A stretch of 64,000 bases of DNA from assembly GCF_000424625.1 (NCBI RefSeq), contig NZ_AUKG01000002.1, positions 1,426,001-1,490,000 on the forward strand, in the 5' to 3' direction. This DNA is from Conexibacter woesei Iso977N. GTDB taxonomy: Bacteria > Actinomycetota > Thermoleophilia > Solirubrobacterales > Solirubrobacteraceae. Shown here piece after piece: positions 1 through 7,760 of this stretch. Under the pieces are notes generated by a model. It searched no databases and was not told where the DNA came from. It was given only the letters and a program-made list of their open reading frames with translations. Made by a program: the position numbers and the translations under genes. Position 1 is the stretch's first letter. Every line of letters starts with the position of its first letter.

Positions 1-2
1 CC

Positions 3-980
3 GCGGTCGTCGAGCAGGGCGTCGCGTCGTTCAAGTTGTTCATGGCCTACAAGGGCGAGCTGATGACGCGCGACGACGCGATGACGGCGTGCATGGAGCG
101 CGCCCGCGACCTCGGCGCGCTGACGATGGTCCACGCCGAGAACGGCGACGTCGTCGACCTGCTCGTCATGCGCGCGCTGGCCGACGGGCAGACCAACGCG
201 ATCCACCACGCGCTGACGCGCCCGGAGTGGGTCGAGGCCGAGGCGACCTCGCGCGCCGCCCGGATCGCGGAGTTCACCGGCGCGTCGCTGTTCGTCGTGC
301 ACGTCACCTGCGACGCCGCGGCGGCGGAGATCCAGGCCGCGCAGGCGCGCGGCGTCCCGGTGGCGGGTGAGACCTGCACGCAGTACCTCGTCAACACGAT
401 CGACGACCTGCGCAAGCCCGACGTCGAGGGCTGCCGCTACATCTGCTCGCCGCCGCTGCGCGACGCGCGCAACCACGACGCGCTGTGGGGCTACGTGCGC
501 CGCGGGATCCTGGAGTCGATCTCGACCGACCACTGCCCGTTCACCGACGAGCAGAAGGCGCGTGGGCTCGACAACTTCAGCTTGGTCCCCAACGGGCTGC
601 CGGTCATCCAGCACCGCCTGGCGAAGCTGTGGGACGAGGGCGTCGTCGCCGGCCGGATCACGCCGAGCGAGCTGGTCGCCCGCACCTCCACGACGATCGC
701 GCACCGCTTCGGCCTGACCCAGAAGGGCACGCTGGCGCCGGGCAAGGACGCCGACGTCGTCGTCTGGGACCCCAACGCGCCGCGCGACTACGGGACGCAC
801 ACGTCGTTCATGAACGTCGACTACGACCTCTACGACGGCGAGACCGCGTCGGGCTCGGTGCGCCACACGCTCAGCCGCGGGACCATGGTGTATGACAACG
901 GCGAGATCGTCTCGTCGCCCGGCCACGGCAGGTTCGTGCGCCGCGCGACCGCGTTCGATGCCGAAGGTGCGGCGGCGTGA
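3..980 (+). CDS. hydA: Dihydropyrimidinase / D-hydantoinase (5' end cut by window)
   Basis: C-terminal part (about 325 residues) of a cyclic amidohydrolase that opens dihydropyrimidine or hydantoin rings to N-carbamoyl amino acids in the cytoplasm. The frame is open from base 3. SFKLFMAYKG, at the very start, holds the lysine (codon 33-35) that is carboxylated and bridges the two metals in this family. HAENGD (about nt 132), a VVHVTC histidine and STDHCPF (about nt 522) supply the other expected metal ligands. The start codon lies outside the window. It is followed by an N-carbamoyl amidohydrolase and an F420-type LLM oxidoreductase on the same strand, so reductive pyrimidine (or hydantoin) degradation is the likely pathway. 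Substrate preference cannot be read from the sequence. Confidence 0.93.
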   Translation, partial: AVVEQGVASFKLFMAYKGELMTRDDAMTACMERARDLGALTMVHAENGDVVDLLVMRALADGQTNAIHHALTRPEWVEAEATSRAARIAEFTGASLFVVHVTCDAAAAEIQAAQARGVPVAGETCTQYLVNTIDDLRKPDVEGCRYICSPPLRDARNHDALWGYVRRGILESISTDHCPFTDEQKARGLDNFSLVPNGLPVIQHRLAKLWDEGVVAGRITPSELVARTSTTIAHRFGLTQKGTLAPGKDADVVVWDPNAPRDYGTHTSFMNVDYDLYDGETASGSVRHTLSRGTMVYDNGEIVSSPGHGRFVRRATAFDAEGAAA

Positions 981-1036
981 GCCTCGCGATCGACCCGGAC
1001 CGCGTGATCGCCGCCATAACGCAGGTGACGCGATGA
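977..1036 (+). pseudogene. 19-codon remnant or leader resembling the start of the next gene
   Basis: A GTG at 977 overlaps the hydA stop (GTGA) and opens a 19-codon frame ending in TGA at 1034-1036, which overlaps the next ATG (ATGA at 1033). The peptide begins MSLAIDPDRVIAAI; the downstream amidohydrolase begins MTLAIDAERVLANL. The frame therefore looks like the 5' tip of a second copy of the same gene whose body was lost, or a short coupling peptide. The similarity is visible directly; the duplication and deletion history is inference. Confidence 0.5.
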
Positions 1037-2301
1037 CTCTTGCCATCGACGCCGAGCGCGTTTTGGCCAATCTGGACGAGCTGGCGGCCGCCAGCGGCGG
1101 GCGCTTCGCGGGGGCCAGGCGGCTGGCGTGGTCGCCGGATCACACCGCGGCGCGCGAGTGGCTGCTGGGCAAGTTGCAGGCGTTGGGTGATGTTGTCGCG
1201 GTCGATCGCGACGAGGCCGGCAACATCTGGGCCTCGCTCGACGGCGACGACCCGGACGGCGGGTTCGTGATCGTCGGCTCGCACATCGACGCGGTGCCGT
1301 CCGGCGGCTGGCTGGATGGCGCGCTGGGGATCGTCACGGCGCTGGAGGTCCTGCGGACGCTGGCGCTGTCGGGCGAGCGCCCGGCGGTGGCGGTCCGGCT
1401 GGTCGACTGGGCCGACGAGGAGGGCGCGCGGTTCGGGCGCTCGCTGGTCGGCTCGTCGGCGGTCGCGGGGACGCTGGACCCCGACGACGTCCGCGGCCTG
1501 CTCGACCCGGACGGGGTGACGCTGCAGCAGGCGATGGCCTCGGTCGGCGTCGACCTCGACGGCGCGGGCGCCGCGCGGTCCCGGCTGGAGGGCGCCAGTG
1601 CCTACCTGGAGCTGCACATCGAGCAGGGCCCGGTCCTGAAGGACAGCGGCCGGCTGGCGAGCGCCGTCTCCGGCACGTTCGGCGACGAGCGCTACCTGAT
1701 CACGTTCAGCGGCCAGTCCGCGCACGCGGGCTCGACGCCGATGCACCTGCGCCGCGACACGCTGGCGGCCGCGGCCACCGCGGCGCTGGAGATCCGCGAG
1801 GTCGGCATCCGCCACGGCGGCGTCACGACCGTCGGCGCGATCAACTCCTCGCCGGCGGTCATCACCGCGATCGCGGGGGAGAGCGAGATGATGCTCGACC
1901 TCCGCCACCTCGACGCCGGCACGTTGGCCACCATGTTGAGCGAGTGCCTGGACGCGTGCTCGCGCGCCGCGGAGCAGTTCGACTGCGGCGTGGCGCCGCG
2001 GCGCGTGTTCGGCGCGACGCCGACGCCGTTCCACCCCAAGTTGGTCGCGCTCGCGAGGGCGGCGGTCGACGAGGCGGGCGGCGGCGACGGCGAGCCGGTC
2101 CCGTCCGGCCCGCTGCACGACGCGACCGAGATCGGCCGCCTCGTCCCGACCGTGATGATCTTCGCGCAGTCCGACCCGCCGATCTCCCACACCGAGGTGG
2201 AGGACTCGCCGGAGGACGCGCTGCGCGTCGCGATCAAGGCCTACGGGTTGACCGTGGGCAACACCATCGACCTGGTCGCCGCCGGCGGCCTGGAGGGCTA
2301 G
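1033..2301 (+). CDS. N-carbamoyl-amino-acid hydrolase / allantoate amidohydrolase family (M20)
   Basis: Zn/Mn-dependent amidohydrolase of 422 residues that removes the carbamoyl group from beta-ureido or N-carbamoyl acids, the step after dihydropyrimidinase. Family marks in order: VGSHIDAVPSGG with the metal-binding His/Asp, WADEEGARFG with paired Glu, YLELHIEQGP, the dimerisation segment around SAHAGSTPM, SGPLHDA with a conserved His, and a C-terminal PPISHTEVE. ATG at 1033 is chosen because it overlaps the preceding 19-codon frame (ATGA) and gives the usual family length; the frame is open further upstream inside hydA. It sits in a likely operon with hydA and the LLM oxidoreductase. Allantoate or beta-ureidopropionate could also be the substrate. 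Confidence 0.9.
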   Translation: MTLAIDAERVLANLDELAAASGGRFAGARRLAWSPDHTAAREWLLGKLQALGDVVAVDRDEAGNIWASLDGDDPDGGFVIVGSHIDAVPSGGWLDGALGIVTALEVLRTLALSGERPAVAVRLVDWADEEGARFGRSLVGSSAVAGTLDPDDVRGLLDPDGVTLQQAMASVGVDLDGAGAARSRLEGASAYLELHIEQGPVLKDSGRLASAVSGTFGDERYLITFSGQSAHAGSTPMHLRRDTLAAAATAALEIREVGIRHGGVTTVGAINSSPAVITAIAGESEMMLDLRHLDAGTLATMLSECLDACSRAAEQFDCGVAPRRVFGATPTPFHPKLVALARAAVDEAGGGDGEPVPSGPLHDATEIGRLVPTVMIFAQSDPPISHTEVEDSPEDALRVAIKAYGLTVGNTIDLVAAGGLEG

Positions 2302-2304
2302 CCC

Positions 2305-3336
2305 ATGGACTTCGGCGTCGTCCTCCAGAACGACCCGCCCGCGGCGCGCGTCATCGACCTCTGCAAGCGCGCCGAGACCTACGGGTTCACGCACGCGTGG
2401 ACGTTCGACTCGCACCTGCTGTGGGAGGAGCCGTACGTCGTGTACTCGCGGATCCTCAACGAGACCCACAAGCTCGTCGTCGGCCCGATGGTCACCAACC
2501 CCGCGACGCGCGACTGGACCGTGACCGCGTCGCTGTTCGCGACGCTCAACGAGATGTACGGCAACCGGACGATCTGCGGCATCGGCCGCGGCGACTCCGC
2601 GGTCCGCGTGATCAACGGCAGGCCGGTGAGCGTCGCCGACATGTACGCCTCGATCGCGGTGATCCGCGGCCTGGCCAACGGCGAGGCCGTCGAGTACAAG
2701 GGCAACACCCTGCGGTTGCCGTGGAACACGGACAGCAGGCTGCCGGTCTGGGTCGCCGCCTACGGGCCCAAGATGTTGGCCTTGACCGGCGAGGTCGGCG
2801 ACGGCTTCATCCTCCAGCTCGCCGACCCCGACATCACGGCGTGGTCGATCGGCGCGGTGCGCGCGGCGGCCGAGGCAGCGGGGCGCGACCCGGCGGCCGT
2901 GAGGATCTGCGTCGCCGCGCCCGCCTACGTCACCGACGGCACGCCCGAGGGGCTCGCGTACGGCCGCGACCAGTGCCGCTGGTTCGGCGGGATGGTCGGC
3001 AACCACGTCGCCGACATCGTCGCTCGCTACGGCGGCGACGGCAGCGCGGTCCCGGCCGCGCTGACCGACTACATCGCCGAGCGCGAGGGCTACGACTACA
3101 ACGAGCACGGCCGCGCCGGGAACACGCACACCGCGTTCGTCCCCGACGCGATCATCGACCGCTTTTGCCTGATCGGGCCGCCCGAGCACCAGGTCGAGCG
3201 CCTCAACGAGCTCGCGTCCCTCGGCGTCGACCAGTTCGCGCTCTACCTCCAGCACGACGCCAAGGACGCGACGCTCGCGGCCTACGGCGAGCGCGTCATC
3301 CCCGCGGTCGCCGAGCGGGTGTCGGCCAAGACGTAG
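2305..3336 (+). CDS. F420-dependent LLM-class oxidoreductase of a pyrimidine-catabolic cluster
   Basis: Luciferase-like (TIM-barrel) oxidoreductase of 343 residues. GIGRGDSAVRVINGR, VWVAAYGPKMLALTGEVGDGF and the N-terminal MDFGVVLQNDPP resemble the TIGR03842 type, which is thought to use coenzyme F420 and often lies next to hydantoinase genes. The ATG at 2305 is 3 nt after the previous stop and has GGAGG about 9 nt upstream. The substrate is unknown; cofactor use is from family knowledge, not visible residues. Its stop lies 2 nt from the stop of the convergent secreted-protein gene, and I see no terminator hairpin between them. Confidence 0.85.
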   Translation: MDFGVVLQNDPPAARVIDLCKRAETYGFTHAWTFDSHLLWEEPYVVYSRILNETHKLVVGPMVTNPATRDWTVTASLFATLNEMYGNRTICGIGRGDSAVRVINGRPVSVADMYASIAVIRGLANGEAVEYKGNTLRLPWNTDSRLPVWVAAYGPKMLALTGEVGDGFILQLADPDITAWSIGAVRAAAEAAGRDPAAVRICVAAPAYVTDGTPEGLAYGRDQCRWFGGMVGNHVADIVARYGGDGSAVPAALTDYIAEREGYDYNEHGRAGNTHTAFVPDAIIDRFCLIGPPEHQVERLNELASLGVDQFALYLQHDAKDATLAAYGERVIPAVAERVSAKT

Positions 3337-3338
3337 GC

Positions 3339-5375
3339 CTAGTCGGAGAAGCCCGCGGGCAGGTCGAGCATGTCGTAGCCCCTGTAGCCGCACTGCTCGG
3401 CTGCCGCCGGCAGCGCCAGCGCCAGGCGCTTGGGCACGGCACCGCGCCGGATCAGCGTCCGCGGCACGTCATGGGCGCCGAGCACGCCGATCGCCTGCGC
3501 GGCGGCGAAGCCCTCGGTCCTGCTGGCCGGCAGCGCGTAGGTGCGCAGCGCGACCTCACGCCCGGAGGCGAGGCGGATCGCGACGCGGTCGGTGCGGCGC
3601 GTGAGGCCGACGCTGACGACGATCTGCCGCGGCGCGCAGGACGCCGTGATGCTCACGGCCGACGTGTAGTGCGGGAGGCAGCCCTGGTCGAGGATGCCGG
3701 CGCCGGCGGCCGGGCGCCCGACCGTCAGGCAGTCACCGCGGCCCTCGGCCGGGTACCTGAGGCTCGCGGCGACGACCGGCGGGGACGAGAACAGCGTGCC
3801 GACGCCGCGCACCCGGCCGACTTCGTGCGCGGCGCCCAGCCCGGGGACCTCCGGGCCGTAGTTGTCCGACAGGTCCTGCCCGCGCGCGTCGAGCAGCGCG
3901 TAGCGAAGGATGTGGTGCGGGCCCGGCAGGTCGGCGTAGACGAGCTTCAGGCTCGCGGCGTACTGGCCCCCGTAGCCCGGGATCGGGACGGTCGGGATGT
4001 CACGCCGCGTGCCGTCGTCGAACGTGACGCGCGCGGTGGCGATCTCTGCCGGGACGACGCTGAGCGCGATCCGGCCGTCGGCCGTCGGCACGGCGCCGAC
4101 CGACGCGTCCGCCGGCGCGGTCGGCGGCTGCGCGCAGTCCTGCGGGACCCGCGGGGCGCGATCGGCGGCGAGGCAGATCAGGTCGCCGGCGTCGGCCGCC
4201 TGCACCTGGTGCGGGCCGGCGCCGAGCGGCGTGGGCCTGGCGCTGTTCGCGCTGGAGTTGGCGACGTCGCTCTGATCCTCTGACGAGAGCTCGCCCGCGG
4301 GATCGTCGGCCGGCTTGCCGTGGGCGCACGGCTTCGGCGCTTCCGGCGGCGTCGTCGACAGGCTGCGGTCGATCGCGCGGCCCGCGGCGTCATAGGCGAC
4401 CATGCTCCGGATGGCCTGATGGGCGTCGAAGACGGCCATGCCGAACCGCAGGCCCGCGCCGCCGGCCGCGGCGGGAAGCGCGCGCAGCGGAAGCGTCAGG
4501 CGCGTGCCGCTGCCGAGCGTCACGACGACCCTCGCGACCTGCGACCGCACGAACGCGCCGGCGTAGCGGCCGACATCGCCGCAGCCGTCGTCGGCGAAGG
4601 CCGGCAGCAGCTGCTGGCTCTCGGTGCCGGGCCGGTTGCAGGCGCCACTGTCCCGCACCTCGCTGCCGCCGCGCAGCACGAGCCGCACGCACGCCTGCGT
4701 CAGGCGCCGCTCGGGCGCCAGCGGTGTCGAGTCGATCGAGCTGACGCGATAGGCGCTGAGCGTCCAGCTGCCCTCGCCGCGGCCCCTGCCGCGCGCGAGC
4801 GTCCGCAGCCCGGCGATCGGGCGGTCTCCGGCGTCGACGTGCTCGCCGCGACCGTCGCCGGCGATGTCGGCGGCGCGGCGGACGGTGTCGCTCGCGTCCA
4901 GGAAGGCGATCTCGTCCGGCTGGTCGCTGCTCTCGAGCAGGTAGAAGCGCACGTAGGGCTCGCTCGGCAGCGGAGACGGCTGCGTCGCGACGTGCGCGAC
5001 CGTCCGGCCGGCCTTGCGCAGCTCGACTGCGGCGATGTCGGTGCCGGTTGCGCCGGCGTCGAAGAGCGTCCTGTGGCCGGGATCGTCCGAATCGTGGGCG
5101 ACAAAGCCCACCAGACCGTGCTCGTCCTCCGGCCCCAGCCTCAGCGGGTCGCACGGGCCCGCCTGCTCGGCGGCGCTGCGGTCGAGCGGGTCGATCCGGT
5201 CCGGGAGGGCGAGCGAGATGCACACGCCGGCGTTGGCGACCTTGGCGGATGCGGTGGCACCGGAAGCGGTCGGGCCGGCGACGACGACCGCTGGGACGGT
5301 CTCGACGGCGTGCGCGGCGGCGGGGAGCAGCAGCGCGGCGGACAGGATGGCGAGCAGCGCGGACCGGTGAAGCAT
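3339..5375 (-). CDS. Large secreted protein of unknown function
   Basis: A 678-residue protein starting with a classic Sec signal peptide (MLHRSALLAILSAALLLPAAAHA). The mature part is rich in Ala, Gly, Arg and paired cysteines and has no motif that I recognise. It reads as several beta-rich repeats of about 150-200 residues, judged from recurring patterns of the type 'C(I/V)xLALP' and 'VRFYLL / LRYALLDARG'. Start ATG 5375 has TATCTT 8 nt upstream and no ribosome-binding site, suggesting a leaderless transcript. It stands alone, divergent from dxr. An exported envelope protein is inference from the signal peptide. Confidence 0.75.
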   Translation of the reverse strand: MLHRSALLAILSAALLLPAAAHAVETVPAVVVAGPTASGATASAKVANAGVCISLALPDRIDPLDRSAAEQAGPCDPLRLGPEDEHGLVGFVAHDSDDPGHRTLFDAGATGTDIAAVELRKAGRTVAHVATQPSPLPSEPYVRFYLLESSDQPDEIAFLDASDTVRRAADIAGDGRGEHVDAGDRPIAGLRTLARGRGRGEGSWTLSAYRVSSIDSTPLAPERRLTQACVRLVLRGGSEVRDSGACNRPGTESQQLLPAFADDGCGDVGRYAGAFVRSQVARVVVTLGSGTRLTLPLRALPAAAGGAGLRFGMAVFDAHQAIRSMVAYDAAGRAIDRSLSTTPPEAPKPCAHGKPADDPAGELSSEDQSDVANSSANSARPTPLGAGPHQVQAADAGDLICLAADRAPRVPQDCAQPPTAPADASVGAVPTADGRIALSVVPAEIATARVTFDDGTRRDIPTVPIPGYGGQYAASLKLVYADLPGPHHILRYALLDARGQDLSDNYGPEVPGLGAAHEVGRVRGVGTLFSSPPVVAASLRYPAEGRGDCLTVGRPAAGAGILDQGCLPHYTSAVSITASCAPRQIVVSVGLTRRTDRVAIRLASGREVALRTYALPASRTEGFAAAQAIGVLGAHDVPRTLIRRGAVPKRLALALPAAAEQCGYRGYDMLDLPAGFSD

Positions 5376-5383
5376 CGCGCAGC

Positions 5384-5389
5384 AAGATA
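5384..5389 (-). promoter_or_regulatory. -10-like box of the secreted-protein gene (leaderless type)
   Basis: TATCTT on the minus strand ends 8 nt before ATG 5375. The box-to-start string TATCTTGCT..GCGATG is almost the same as the one in front of pdxH (49863-49879). Confidence 0.45.
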
Positions 5390-5459
5390 CGGACTTGGCA
5401 CGCCGGCAGTCGTCCAGACGTCTGCCTCACCTTTGAGGTGGCCTTGAGACAACCGCAGC

Positions 5460-5465
5460 TAACCT
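5460..5465 (+). promoter_or_regulatory. -10-like box of dxr
   Basis: TAACCT ends 10 nt before ATG 5476. No Shine-Dalgarno sequence is seen between the box and the start, so the dxr-rseP transcript may be leaderless or nearly so. Confidence 0.4.
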
Positions 5466-5475
5466 CTGGGCGCAC

Positions 5476-6627
5476 ATGCCCCGCCGTCTTCTCGTGCTCG
5501 GATCGACCGGTTCGATCGGCACCCAGGCGCTCGACGTGGTCTCGCGCACGGACGAGCTCGAGGTCGTCGGCCTCAGCGCCGCGCGTTCCTGGGAGCCGCT
5601 CGTCGAGCAGGCCACCCGCCTCGGCGTCCGCCGGATCGCGCTGACCGATCCCGACGCCGCCGCGCGCGCCGCCGAGGCGTGGACCGACGGCGAGGTGCTC
5701 GTCGGCGCCGAGGGGCTGGTCCAGCTGGTCCTGGAATCCGGCGCCGACCTCGTCCTGAACTCGCTCGTCGGCTCCGCCGGCCTCGGGCCGACCGTCGCCG
5801 CGCTCGGCGAGGGCATCGACCTCGCGCTGGCCAACAAGGAGTCGCTGGTCGTCGGCGGCGAGCTCGTCACCCAGCTCGCGGACGCCACCGGCGCGCGCCT
5901 GCTGCCGATCGACTCCGAGCACACCGCGCTGCACCACCTGCTGCAGGCCGTCCCGACCGGCGCCCTGCAGCGCATGACGATCACGGCCAGCGGCGGCCCG
6001 TTCCGTGGCCGCGCCCGCGCCGACCTCGACGGCGTCACGGTCGAGGAGGCGCTCAACCACCCGACGTGGTCGATGGGCGGCAAGATCACGATCGACTCGG
6101 CCACGTTGATGAACAAGGGCCTGGAGGTCATGGAGGCCCACCACCTCTTCGGCGTGCCCTACGACGAGATCGACGTCGTCGTGCACCCGCAGTCGATCGT
6201 CCACGCGCTCGTGGAGACCGCCGACGGCGCGCAGCTCGCGCACCTCGGCCTGCCGGACATGCGGATCGCGATCGCCTACGCGCTCCAGCACCCCGAGATC
6301 ATGCCCCTGCCGACCAAGCGCCTCAACCTGGCCGAGGTCGGGCAGCTCACCTTCGAGCCCGTCGACCACGACGCGTTCCCGTGCCTGGGCCTCGCGCTGC
6401 AGGCCGCGCGCGCCGGCGGCACCGCGCCCTGCATCCTCAACGCCGCCAACGAGGTCGCCGTCTACGCGTTCCTCGACGGGCGGCTCGACTTCAACGGGAT
6501 CGCCGACGTGATCGACGCGACGCTGCAGCAGATGCCCGGCGGCCCGGTCCGCGCGTTCGAGTCGCTGTTCGAGGCCGACCGCGAGGCCCGCGCCCTGGCG
6601 GCCGAGCAGGTGGCGGTGCGCGCATGA
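5476..6627 (+). CDS. dxr: 1-deoxy-D-xylulose 5-phosphate reductoisomerase
   Basis: Second enzyme of the MEP isoprenoid pathway: converts DXP to MEP with NADPH. The 383 residues match the family's usual length. Visible signatures are the N-terminal nucleotide-binding GSTGSIGTQALDVV, metal-binding DSEHTALHHLL (Asp/Glu), the substrate loop ASGGPFRGR, NHPTWSMGGKITIDSATLMN and LNAANEVAV near the C-terminus. The stop overlaps the rseP start (ATGA, 6624). dxr-rseP-ispG is a common order in Actinobacteria; here ispG lies 12 kb away at 19041, so the usual cluster has been opened by insertion or rearrangement. Confidence 0.97.
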   Translation: MPRRLLVLGSTGSIGTQALDVVSRTDELEVVGLSAARSWEPLVEQATRLGVRRIALTDPDAAARAAEAWTDGEVLVGAEGLVQLVLESGADLVLNSLVGSAGLGPTVAALGEGIDLALANKESLVVGGELVTQLADATGARLLPIDSEHTALHHLLQAVPTGALQRMTITASGGPFRGRARADLDGVTVEEALNHPTWSMGGKITIDSATLMNKGLEVMEAHHLFGVPYDEIDVVVHPQSIVHALVETADGAQLAHLGLPDMRIAIAYALQHPEIMPLPTKRLNLAEVGQLTFEPVDHDAFPCLGLALQAARAGGTAPCILNAANEVAVYAFLDGRLDFNGIADVIDATLQQMPGGPVRAFESLFEADREARALAAEQVAVRA

Positions 6628-7706
6628 GCTGGTTCCTCGCCTTCGCCGGCTTCGCCGCGCTGATCGTCCTGCACGAGTTCGGCCACTTCGCCGCGGCCAA
6701 GGCCGTCGGCATGAAGGTCACGCGCTTCAACCTCTTCTTCCCGCCGCACCTCTTCAACATCCGCCGCGGCGAGACCGACTACGGCATCGGCGCCATCCCG
6801 CTCGGCGGCTACGTGAAGATCGTCGGGATGAACCCGCAGGAGGAGATCGACGAGGCCGATCTCCCGCGGGCCTACTACAACCAGCCCGTCTGGAAGCGGA
6901 TCGTCGTCATCAGCGCCGGGCCGTTGATGAACATCTTCCTCGCCTTCCTGATCCTGTTCGTCCTGTTCGCCGCCAAGGGCATCGCGACCGACAACGGCAA
7001 GGTCGACTCGATCCAGACCGGCTCGGCCGCCGCCGGCGTCCTGAAGCCCGGCGACAGGATCCTCTCGGTCGACGGCGTCACCGGCGACTCCGCGAAGCTG
7101 CGCAACCAGATCGGCACGCACACCTGCGCGAACGACAGCACGGTCAAGAACTGCGTCGCCGCGACGCCCGCGACCGTCGTCGTCGACCGTGGCGGCAGGC
7201 CGGTCACCCTGCACGTCTCGCCGCGCTACTCGCCCGACGACAGGCGCATGCTGATCGGCTTCACGTTCGGCGTGCGCTACGACCCGCTGCCGATCGGCGA
7301 GTCCGCCTCGCGCTCGGTCACCGGGATGTGGGACGTGACCAAGACCTCCGTGTCGACGATCACCAAGCTGTTCTACTCCAGCGAGGCCCGCCACCAGGTC
7401 AACGGCGTCGTCGGCTCCTACGAGACGACGCGCGTGACGATCCAGCAGGACGGCATCGTCGTCGCGCTGCAGATCCTGGCCCTGATCTCGCTGTCGCTGG
7501 CGATCGTCAACCTCTTCCCCTTCCTTCCGCTGGACGGGGGGCATATCTTCTGGGCGCTCGCGGAGAAGGTCCGCGGCAAGGCGATCCCGTTCCGGGTGAT
7601 GGAGCAGGCCAGCTACGTCGGCTTCATCCTCGTCATCGCGGTCTTCGCCATCGGGTTGACCAACGACCTGCACACGCTCAGCAACGGCGGGTTCGGTCTC
7701 AAGTAG
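6624..7706 (+). CDS. rseP: RseP/RIP-type site-2 intramembrane metalloprotease
   Basis: Zn-dependent protease of 360 residues that cleaves membrane substrates such as anti-sigma factors within the bilayer. Residues 17-21 are HEFGH (HExxH) in the first membrane segment. A hydrophobic segment (about 95-115) is followed by a PDZ-like region with a Cys-containing insert, and the distal ligand motif FLPLDGGH lies near residue 300 before a last membrane segment. The start overlaps the dxr stop (ATGA), so translation is probably coupled. The window also contains a membrane sigma/anti-sigma-like fusion (32992-33936) that could be a substrate of such a protease; that link is speculation. Confidence 0.93.
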   Translation: MSWFLAFAGFAALIVLHEFGHFAAAKAVGMKVTRFNLFFPPHLFNIRRGETDYGIGAIPLGGYVKIVGMNPQEEIDEADLPRAYYNQPVWKRIVVISAGPLMNIFLAFLILFVLFAAKGIATDNGKVDSIQTGSAAAGVLKPGDRILSVDGVTGDSAKLRNQIGTHTCANDSTVKNCVAATPATVVVDRGGRPVTLHVSPRYSPDDRRMLIGFTFGVRYDPLPIGESASRSVTGMWDVTKTSVSTITKLFYSSEARHQVNGVVGSYETTRVTIQQDGIVVALQILALISLSLAIVNLFPFLPLDGGHIFWALAEKVRGKAIPFRVMEQASYVGFILVIAVFAIGLTNDLHTLSNGGFGLK

Positions 7707-7760
7707 CGTGCCGTAGACAGTCCCACAACACGCAGCACCACCGGGGAGAGGGGTCGGGAA

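Noticed and set aside
871-3393. 840-codon open frame on the minus strand across hydA-LLM genes
   Set aside because: It is antisense to three well-supported genes, rich in Arg/Ala/Asp/Val from GC-skewed codons, and has no motif.
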